A DNA stretch of 64,000 bases, from assembly GCA_903813345.2 (NCBI GenBank), contig CAIIXF020000001.1, positions 51,105,885 to 51,169,884 of the forward strand. The letters run 5' to 3'. Source of the stretch: Owenia fusiformis (taxonomy: Eukaryota; Annelida; Polychaeta; Sabellida; Oweniidae). Within the stretch, counting starts at the first letter, position 1; each line of letters begins with the position of its first letter. The notes beneath the pieces are model-generated. The model saw only the letters and a program-made list of their open reading frames with translations. It was not told the DNA's origin and made no database searches. The translations under genes were made by a program, and so were the position numbers. Of this stretch, positions 27,701 to 39,700 are shown one piece after another.

Positions 27701-30700
27701 GGTGGAAGGACCCGGGGGTCACGAATATTTGACCAGATTTATTGCTTCAAGGTTAGGGAAATTGACACATTTATTTGGCCCCGGGGTAAGGAATTAGACA
27801 GGCCAAATTTTTTTTGTCAAATTCCCCACCCATGCCCGCGTGGGGGTCTCTCGCAAACTTTTGAATGGTGCATAAGACTCAAAGTGACTGTGAGCATTCT
27901 GATTTATCCATTGATACAGGAGGAAGATAAAGATAAGAGGCATGGCTTTAGCTAATGACATTGGATTGTTTTAATTATTGAAAAAGATGTCACCTTACCT
28001 TAGTGTAGTGATGTTGGAGAGAAGAATATTGCTGTCTTTGTGGGCTAAATCCAGATTGTACACATTGATACATCTAAACAAAACAAAACATGTACACAAA
28101 CTAGTGAATAACTATTGAAGCAATCGATATACATGTAGGCTATGACAAGAGCATGGTAGAAATGGCTTCTTCACATTATAATTTTCTTCACATTTCTACT
28201 TTAACTCTATTTGATGGGATAACAAGTATTAAAATCATTGATATATACATAACTTCTCAGTTAAAATAAACAAAACAAGACACAGGGTGAACAATTTTGC
28301 ATCCCTCGAGTAGAATATCAATATGTACTATTAATACAAAGAAGCCAAGTTCAAAATTTGATGACATCATTATTGCCTTGTTGCAGAAAGGATTTTAAGA
28401 AAAATGACAACAATAGCCACCTTAAAAAACAGCATGATAAAAAAACAAATCACATCCAGATATTCATACCAAAAAGTATCACTGAAAATATAAAATGAAT
28501 CCACGAAATGGTTTGCTTCAACTTTGACATGATCAAGGTTTTCTTCTAAATTCTAAGAGTCTGCTGTAAAGAAATGTAGGTGTATTCCTACTCACCTTGA
28601 GATTGTGAGAGAGTTGAGATGGCTCAATGTTGATACGAGGTCAACAATGACATGATTGCCTATCTGCTCACTCTCCCCAATGCTAAGAGTCTTTAATTTG
28701 TCACACTTTGCTGCAACTGCTTCAACTATGCAATGTAAATAAGAATCGGTGTGTCTGTCATGAGATAACATGGGAGTTGTTGAAATTAATACTGGCTCCT
28801 TATAAACGCATAAAATTGTTAGACTCTGATTGGTAGCTGAATTGCGATCAACCAAATTCAATTGGGTAAGGTTAGCTCAAGTAAGTCTTATTCAAAGGAT
28901 GTAGATAAAGCTCCCTTTTATTGAAAAGGGTACCTCAATATACAGCATATACATATATGTACATTTAATCCACTGACCAGGTACAGATAAGGATGTTTTT
29001 CTACATTTGACCTAACTACACAAGGTGAGTGATCCTGATGCTGTGTTTAAAATTCTTCACTTTGCTCCTTTTTCTTGTAAATCTATATAATTGCTTTCCA
29101 AACACTCATAAATATTAAATACCTGATCTATTAGTCATGCCATCATTTGCCAAGTCTATATGTCTCAGGTTGGGACAGAGTCTCAAAATCTCAAGTATCA
29201 TTAAATCATATGGTTGCCATGGAGACTCTGCTTCTTCTTCTTCTTCATTTTGCCCATCTTAGAAAAAAAATCATCATAAATCTAATATGATATGTGATAT
29301 CACAACTAGAAGGTCTGCTTGAATAGAGTACATATATCAACAAAGTTTCATCAGAGACCAAAAAATAAAAATTGTCTGTTCAGTTTGTTTAGCATATAGC
29401 TGACCTTATATTTTATTCTGCACATTGCCAAAGACTTCAATATTGCTTCAGATTTCTGTATTTTAAAAATTACATTGCACAATACGCAATTACTATATTC
29501 TTAACTTGTAAAACTGTTCAAAGTTGGTCATACACTGTAAATTCTTATAAAACTCCATGAAGTTGATTTAAAGAAAACAAGTTAAAATACAGGCAACTCA
29601 CCTCCTAGATCTGGCATGTGATTAGCTCCTTCATCACCTGCCACTCCTGCAGGTCCTTCAGCATCTACTATATCATTATTAGCAGCTGCATCATTAGCAG
29701 CTACATTATTGTCAGCAGCCAAATCATCACCTAAAGTGACATCATCATCTGCTGCATCACCAGATTCTACACCATTAACTGGTATGTCGCTTGGAGCTGT
29801 GGCACCATGATCTTCATCTTCAGGAAAGTCTACACTCCCCAACTTCAGAAACCCTTTAATAACAGAGAAAAGATAATTGAGAGCTTAAATATATTAATTT
29901 CCATGACAACAATTTATGACTTCAACTAAAAGGCCATGTGGTAATAACTTCAAAATGGTCAGAGGGAAAAGTTTCATCATAATGGGATTGACCTGGTTAA
30001 TTGTCACCAACAGATGAACATCGGATACAAAAGTGTAATCTTTTATCACAGACACTGACCACCGATGCATAAAACTAATTACAAAAATGGTAAGTAAAAC
30101 AAAAATTCAGAAACCATTTTGATGTAAAATGATTTCAACTGGTACCTGCATTAGGACACCTGGCTGCTACATGCATAATGTGCTTTTTCTGTGGGCTTTG
30201 GCAGTTGGTAAAGTCCAGTTTCCACAGTCTGTGCCTGGAACAAACAAGATAAATGCTATTTCAATTACAAGGATCACTAGGATTGTAAAATTTTGAACAC
30301 AAGCTACAATGTTTTACAGGGTGACGAAAAATGCCACCCACAAATTTTGGAATAACATTTTCAATAATTAGGGAACCTTCATGAATTTTTGTGTAGAGAG
30401 AGTGTGCATGTTCAATACATAAAAGGATGTTGTACTTATAAAGCATCAACATTTAATTTAAAGATATCACATTTGCAGTCCAGATATGTTCTCTGTGAAA
30501 TCATCAAAAAATGTTCAAAAATACAATTTTCTGATATTGGGATTTCTCTATCGCCATAATTTGAATCATTTGGATCACTTTTACATAGTACTTATTTTAC
30601 TTTATTTTCAATAATATGTCATATCTACCCATTTTTCCTTAGTATTTTGTCTTTGATGAGCTGACTCACTTATTAGCTAAGAAATAAAAATACAGATTTT

Positions 30701-33700
30701 CTAATTTACATTTTTGAGTGATTTGGTGTCAAAGCGTGCTTCCATTAAAAATTCAAAATATCTAAGTTACTGATGCTATGCAAGCACACCAATTTTCATA
30801 CAGTGAATACTCTAGCTACACATAAAACATGAAGATCCAATTATTATTGAGAAAATTATTCCTAAGTTTAGTGGGTGGCATTTTTTGAGTCACCCTGTAT
30901 AATGAAGGCCAGATCAAAATTAAAATAAAAAATCAACAATCACCTGGATAAAGTGTATTAACAAGTGGTTTTGAAATAAATAAGACATACACAAAAACAA
31001 CCCTAGAGTAGCAAATCCCATAGAAAAAAACTTTTTCATCTTATCACTCATCATTTTTTTAAAATAAAGATTCATCGAGACTTCTTCGTGAAAAGTCACG
31101 TGAATTTCGGCTTTTGCTCGGTCATATCCGGGCATCTCGGCTCCAAACCCAATCAGAAGTTTCAATTTTGAGTGACAATGCATATTAATTCTCAAGTCTC
31201 GCCCAATATATTTATGTATACGTTAACCAGGAAGTTGCGCTGACTACTTTTTGACAAGATCTACACCAATCATTTTACATGGCTCCATAGTGTATTAGAA
31301 ATTCCCTTTCAAGTTAAGAGCACAATAGGATGATAGGATCTCTACTTGAATTTTAGCTATATTTGAAAATTCCTCATTGAGCGCAGTCCCGGATACTCGT
31401 AAGTCACTCGTACTCAAGCAGAGGTCCTATTCCCATAAGATATTAATCTATACAATCTAGACAAAGATTGGGTCAATTGAATTCAGTGACCATCATAGAA
31501 ATTTTTTTCTTATGCATAGGTCGTTAGCTTCAATCAAATTTATCAACTTTCCCTGAAGTCATCTGCAAATAAAATTTGAACTAAATCCATTAGCCAGTAT
31601 TTGTGTTGCCAAAGATCATATTTCTTATAAAAATTAATAACTAGCTCTAATGGCACTGAAGACTAATTTTTTACCATGAATAATCTAAAACGACACTGAC
31701 ATTTTTAATCTTGGTCAACATCAAGGAGCATGTCACTTTTACAAGAATTTTTTTTTCACACAATTTACTTTTTAACTCAAAACTTACATAATCACAGGGT
31801 AAATGAACCAGCACATCCAATGGCAGAGTCATTGATGCTTCTTCTATTCAGGATAGTTATTAGAACCCATTCTGTGATTTTGAGGTGTTCTACTTACACA
31901 GGTTCAATATTTCATAATGGTGCATTCCACATTCAAGTTTGGAGGTGTTCCACTTACACAGGTTAATTTTACATTAAGTCAGTGGGTTATAAAAATGAAC
32001 TTTGAAAGTGTTTCACTTTCTGAGGTATTCCACCTTACAGAAATTTTCCAAACAGGTTTTATTGTATAATATTAGCAGATGGCTTTGTATAAAAAACCTC
32101 CTACCTCATACCCACCTACCCACAGATGTGGGACATGATACAGTCTTTGAAGGGTTCAACTTTAAAGATCTTAATTTATTAAATCTTAGTTTATGATGGA
32201 TTATAGATGCATTTGTAACGACCCTTGATAACAAGTTGCTACTACATCCCAGCTGGGTTGGATTCCCACTTGGGGCATCGAATTTAGCACACTTTCTTAC
32301 AATTTCTTTATCTGACTTGTTGGACCTATGCTCGCAGTCGTCAGTTATTTATTCCCCTGGGGCGCCCTTAGGTCAATACACATAAAAATGCATCCATATG
32401 CCTTTATTTATGGATCTGTCATCTGTCTAGTCTTCAATGACTGTATCATGTTCCACGTAGGTGGGTATGTGGGTATGAGGTAGGAGGTTTTTTATACAAA
32501 GCCTTAGCAGATAGTGTATAAAGTATTTTAGCAAATGGATAACATGTATATCTTTTAATGAAGATTTTATCTCAACAGAAGTATCTGCCCAAATCATTAA
32601 TCAAGGGTCTATCTCTGCAAGGATTTACTTGATGACATTGGCCAATCTTTGCACCATTAGTGATGTCAACAGGTGTGAAGATAATGACATTTAAATGGAT
32701 ATAGTGAACTTTTTACTTGTTTGAAAGATTAGACAAAGGCTTCAATGAAAAGAATGAGTTGACATTTTTTTATAAAAAAAATACAACAAAACATATTTCT
32801 ACAGTACCATTAAATAATTTTATTTTGGTAATTTAACAAGTTAAATAACAGAGAAAAATTTCTATAACTATTATAGAGTTATTCTACAAAAAATGGAGAT
32901 AACATCTTAAAGACAGTTTAAATAAATAGTCATGTAAGTATTCTACATTAACTCTAAGTGTCTACCACTCATAAGAAAACAAAATCCATATATCCAAAAA
33001 CCATGATCTTACATGAAAAGAAACTGGTATAACAATAATAATATGGACAGGTCGAAATGACCCTCTTCTTGCCTGAAATTGGATTTCAACTATACATTAT
33101 ATTGTTTTTCAGCATAATGGTAGTTGCAACCATCATTATATTCACATGGACTGCTTAATTCATGATTCCGATAGTTTCTGGTCGATAAATTGCATTTCCT
33201 TATTTCTGCACGTCTTCCTGAAGGGCAGGTAACATATTCCAGGGATTTGCAATTTGGATTTGAGTTACATTTGTTTCTACATTCAGCATAATTAACCACA
33301 TCTAGGTCTTCTTCAATGTTGTCATACCCAAGTATGCAAGTGTTCTGGATATCCAACCAATATCCTATTAAGATATAATTAAAATGTTTAAGTGACACAA
33401 AATAAAGAGATGAGTCTATTATAATCTCATAGTTTTGCACATATTTCCTAAAAAATCCAAAAGCTCTGATTTTATTCAATGAAATGACTTGATTTTTAGA
33501 GGTCACATGCAACTGTTTAATACTGTTTTGTTATTGTTGTTTATTATTTTCATGACTTTAAAAGAAAAATATGAACAAAGTCTGGTTTGAAAAACAATTT
33601 TCATAAAATTGTTTTTAGAAACTATTATACTCATAGCTTGGTCATTTCAAAATAATTTTCTTTGCTCAATATATTGACATACTCAGCATTACTTTCTTTT

Positions 33701-36700
33701 CCATTTCTTTCCAACTGTATACCTACCAATTGGGTATATCTGTCTATACTGGTAAGGTCCTCCTGGAATCAGACAAGGTACTTCGAAACTAGAAGTCTGA
33801 GAATTTTCCCCATAGAGCCAACACTCCATACCAGATGTGGAATATCTCACAGACTTGCATTGACTATAATATCCACAATACATCCAACATCTCCATATGT
33901 ATGGCACACCATAAGACACTGCTAACACTGCACCAGGATTAGTAAGACAAGCATTTGGTAGAGTTAGCAAATTAACTTGAGCTTTAGCATCTGCAATAAA
34001 AGACAAACATCAAATACAATACTCAATTATCAAAAACTGTCAACAAAACACGCTGTTTTGACATACAACAAGAATGTCAGACAACATGGATTTAAAAATG
34101 CTTTTCAAAGTTGCTTGACTAGAAAAACAGCAACTCCCCAGTACATAAGCCTACAACATGTGACTGGTATTTGAGTTACCAATTATACCAATTGGTGGTC
34201 AACATGGCCATCTTGATAAAAAAAAAAAAGTTTATTAATTCTCTCATTATTTACTTACTGCAATAAGCAATGAGTGTCGTCAATATGGCAGCAAATACTG
34301 CAAAAAACAAAACAACATGATATTAGTTTTTACCAATTTTTTTCTCATGTACAGATGTAAGGTAAGCAGAGCCAGGAGGTGTTGTACTAGTAAAACACTA
34401 AATAACTGAAGATCAAATCAATCAATCAAATGGGAATGAATGGGAATATATGGGAGTGAATGAACAAATACAAAGTTTATCAGTCTACTGGGCTAATAAT
34501 TTTTTATTGAAAAATGGAAATAACATCCAAATTAAAGTATGAATATTCAAAAGAGGACATTTTCATCTCTGTAAAATATCAAAATTGTCCAAAGCAGGTG
34601 TAACGTGCAGTAAACCGATTCAATAAAAGACAAGTCTCGGTTTGCAGAACGAAGTTCATCAGTCTACTGCGCTAATAATTTTTTTAATGAAAAATATAGA
34701 AATAAAACCCAAATTAAATTATGAATATTCAGAAGAGGACATATTTGTAAAAATATCAACAGAATGAAAGAAGAAATATGACAAAGTATGAACTGAAAAT
34801 ATAAGATAATAGTTTACCTTTCATTCCATTCATTTCTGCTTCCAATTTGCAGTCCTGCAGTCAAACTGATTGCTCCGGTGCTATTGAGTTTTAAACCAAT
34901 AACCATTTAGATAAATTATGATACTTTTATATTTAAAGGCTGTTCTCACTCCAGGACCCCACCAAAAAATGTAATGAAAATGCCATGAAATACAATTATT
35001 ACAACAGAGGTTGACTCATAGTTGTAAAGATGCCGTTGCAAAATACAGTGAAAACTGTAAGTGGAATACCCCCGTTAGTGGATTCAGTGGAACACCTCTA
35101 TAAGTGTAACACTCTAGAGTTCCAAGATCAATTGACTTAATGTTAAATGAGCCTCTATATGTGGAACACCTCCCAAATGGTACACTTTTTAGAGGTGTTT
35201 AAGTGTTCTACTTAGACAGGTTTTTCTGTACAAGACAAAAATGTCAAGAATGACTCATATGAAATCTCTCCAAATTTGCTTAATTAGACTCTGGAGTCTT
35301 TAGCACTACTTGCCTTTGTGGAAAAAAGTTTACCAGTACATTTCCTTGGAAAAGTTAGATTATTTGAGACCGGGTATATTATTTGCCATATAATTATACT
35401 TTAATGACAGGTCCATGGATCATGTTAATATTGAAGTCATTATAAGCAAATCTTTAAATTAAAAAAACATTTTCAAAAAGCTGGTACCTCAAACTCAGGT
35501 TTGTGACTGTAAAGACAAGCCTTTGAATCAAATGGAGACCCATCAGTTTATGGTGCATTTTTATAGTTTTGATATATGAAACTCCATTGTGGGATCCACA
35601 GCCTTTACTATCCTTTTGGAATAGTTCTCTCAAAAGCGTTAGGTAAAGAAGGGCTCTGATAAATCAGAATGATTAAACTCCTATATACTGTTATGTCTAA
35701 TGTAACCAATACATCCTTGTACAAACTAGTGAGTATAATGTTGTTGAAGACATACAAGTACGATGATTATATATCCTTGTACATTTTGTAGGAAGTATTT
35801 CAGTACATGTTTATCAATGCTATCTTTCTGCAGCAAGGATGACTCAAAGAACTCAATTTATTTTCAGAATTTTTAATTACCACGCAGCATTCAAAATCAA
35901 ATGTAATATGGCGGATCATCAATTTGCAATCATGCTTTAAGGGCTCTTTGATTTAAAAACATGCTCAGCAATAAAAATTTTCAGATAATGCAGACATAAA
36001 ATTGTTTCAACAATAAACATTTTCACTAAATGCAGACATAAAATTGAATTAAGTGTTCTTTGTGCAAATATTTTGTTGAGAATCATGGGATGAGGATGTG
36101 AGTTTATGCACATATCAATGTTGCCTTGTGGAACTTACAGGCCTGTCAACTGTCCCGCATTTTGCGTATTTGTCACGCATTTGCTGAAGAATTTGAAGGC
36201 ACGCCAGTTATTTTTGCGTGACAGAAAATGTCACTTAAATACGCATTTTACCTGGTAATTGTCAAGCAAAAATATTTCTGTAGAAAAATTTCTAAAAAAG
36301 TTCGTCTACACAGCAAAAATACGAACGCCGAAAAAAACGTACGCATTTCGTTCGGACCTTTCACGCAAATTATGTATATGTCACGCATTCCGTTCGAAAT
36401 TTTTCGTCCCCCCCCCCCGTTGATGGATGTCTTTAACCGCGAGCGTATTGAGCGCGAAAAATTTGAGGTGTACAAAATTTGGCAAGATGTAATAAAATTT
36501 AAACCAAGGTGTTCAAAATTTGGATCAAGGAGTTCAGATTTGGACCAAGGTGTCCACATTTTGAGGGCGAGGTGTTCAACATTTCCAAGTCACTCATGTT
36601 AGGTGTTCCCAAGTTGACAGGCCTGAACTTATCACATACCCCACAACATTGAACTTGTTTTACGTGCATTTACTCTGGCCACCTTACATGTATGCTCCTG

Positions 36701-39700
36701 TAATCAGGTTTACATATGTATCTGTTCAATAAAGCATGTTATTGATGCATAAACATAAATTCTCATAATTATGGATAAGTTTCAGCGTATAAGGTTTGAT
36801 CACATCAACTAACAGAGTATTAACATAGAAGGCCATGACATGAGTCATGTTATGACATGTCTCATATTATTGCAAATTAAACTTGCAAATGATTACAAAA
36901 GTGTAACAAGTGTACAGATACCAAATGGCAACCACTGGTCATAAATAGGAGCTTTATTTTCTTGGTGATAATGTAACCAATAAGATTAGATCAACAAAGC
37001 TTCAGGGATTCTTCCATTACAAATATGTGGCCTTGGATGTGACCATGACCTCTGGATCAAATATAACCTTGACCTTCCTGGACTACAATAAAGGGCATGA
37101 AGGGAGTGTATCTAATTACATAGTAAAAGAAGGTACCAGTAACTAGTTTTTGCTCTGGGTATCGCTGACTAATCTATTAGATCTATTTGAGCACTGCAAT
37201 TAAAATACTACGAGTCATTCAGATACATTCAGATATTTATCAGGAGTTGCCCAAATAGGACTGAATAGGACTTGGGTGAATCATGGACCTATATCTCTTG
37301 AGGATTGAGGTCCATGGGTGAATGGTACACTGAGTACGGTGCATAACTTTTACAAGCAAACTTTTGTTATGAGAAACAAATGTAAGATAACAATGCTCAA
37401 AAGTCCAAAACTATAATAAAAAGCTTGTGTGTACATATACATCTGTGCACCCCTAAAGTTACAAGCAACCTTCAAAGAGGGATCTATGACTTTCTGGGTC
37501 TGACTGATTGGAAAATGTTATTCCTCATCACTAATATACAAAACAACATATTTTTTCCACCTCGAAGTTCAAGACAGGAACTTAAGATGAACAAAGCTAA
37601 CCGACATAATGCAGATAAACACTCTACTTACCATAGTGTGGCGCAGGCGACTATGTCTCTTAGTGTCGTACATGTCTGGGCTACTCTGGTCAAGTCCTGC
37701 CACTTGAGATGACTGAGGATCTCAACAAGCATCTCAGATGAGAACACTTCTAACAGAGAGTAGTGTGTATAATATCTAAAAAATAAAGGAAATACTTACA
37801 AGAAGCTGAAGATAGCCACCAACAAAAACTTAACAGACTCTCTCAGGGAGACAAAGAATTCCTTTGAAAATCCCATCTCGGAGAAAACATTATATTTCGA
37901 AGAAAATACCTTTTCTTGTAATTTACACGGGATGTCATCGCCTGATTTGGTCAATGTTAGGGAGCAGGTCGTTTTTACAATAAATTTCAATATTTTCACA
38001 CAAAATATTTTTTTACTGAAAAACTGCTCATTCGCAGAGAAAATGTACTAGCACATGCAATGACAATGTCAATCACGCTTCTGTACTAAATTCGGCGGAA
38101 GTCTTTTATAATCTAATACGAAGTTACTAAAAAAGGCGCGAACGCCCTACACTCAAAATGATCCATTATAACTTTTTAACGTAATTTAACGAAGGCTTCT
38201 AATTATTATCCAAGATAGTCTAAATACCGATTAAAATATTTCTTACTTCAAACAGATACGCCGTCTTTTATTCAATTTTTTAAAAAATAATAAAAAATAA
38301 CTCTTGTCAATGTTAGGGAGCAGTCAATGTTAGGGAGCAAAATGATTTTATCAGAATATTAAAAATGTAGCAAATGGCCATTTAAAATATGTATGGCATT
38401 TATAAACTGAACAATTTTGTTTGTATGATTATTTGATACCCTTTGGGGAGGAAAGCGTTAAAATTGTAAGAAAATCATTGAAAAGGTTATTTTGCATTTT
38501 TTATTTTCAGCTAAATCCTGTTTACGTTCGTTTTAGAAATATTTAGATGCGAACCATTCCTTCTTTATTCGTTGACCTCTAACTGTAAATGAATGGATGT
38601 ATCGTTATATACACTTTTTGATGATGTCATCAGTTCACAATCCTAAATTGTGGATGATAAATTATCTGAACTGATATATAGGCTTGAGAAATCTCCGACA
38701 TCCTTCAGTTCTATGATTTGATATTTTCCTAGTATTAAAATAAGAGAGTTAGTTTCGCACTTATCTTTACGACCGGGTATCACCTGATAGCTGGCACAAA
38801 CGCTATGAAGGGCTCATTGCGCAGTTACATGTATGATAGTAGATTTTTACACGTATACTTCAATTTGTCAATACTCAGACAATGCAGTATATAACCGATC
38901 TCTGTTATATGTGTACCACTTGCTAATGATACTCTAAAGCCCGGTATACACCAATGGGACAAGTTTTATTATTCTAACATTTCTAAAATATGATTGGACA
39001 AAGTTTTAGACTTTCTTTAAGTGTTACCGGTCTATTTCAAAACAATAATTTATATACAAAGATGAGCTCATTTATTTAAATACAATATCATGAATAAAGG
39101 GAGATGTCATGTAATTATTGTATCTGGTTAAATTGTGTATATTGTGCTGAGCAATACTGTATGCTTGTAAGGTTTATACCAAGGGGTATAAAACAATCAT
39201 ACAATCTTGTCTAGTTTATAAATGACATACATGTTTGTAAAGGCCAATTACTCTGATATTCTGATAAAACCATTTCGCCCCACTGCATTGTTTGCTCCGC
39301 CACATTGATCATACTTATTTTTTATTATTTAAAAAAAATTAAAGAAAGGTGTACCTGTTTGAAGTAAGAAATATTTCAATATGTACTGAGATTATCCATG
39401 ATAATAATTAACTTTCCTTCGTCAAAAATCTTTGAGAGTCCATTTTCTGAAGATAACAAAAATGCAAAACAATTTTTTTTATCGATTTTGTTAAATTTTG
39501 TTAAGGCAAGGGGTTTAAAATAATCATTCAAACAATATTGTTTAGTTTATAAATGCCATACATATTTTAAATGGCCATTTGCTACATTTTTAATATTCTG
39601 ATAAAATCATTTTGCTCCCTAACATTGACTGCTCCCTAACATTGACAAGAGTTATTTTTTATTATTTTTTAAAAAATTGAATAAAAGACGGCGTATCTGT

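Noticed and set aside
36228-36602. 124-residue plus-strand ORF as a gene
   Set aside because: It lies wholly inside an inverted-repeat element, has no recognisable domain, and is also open on the other strand.
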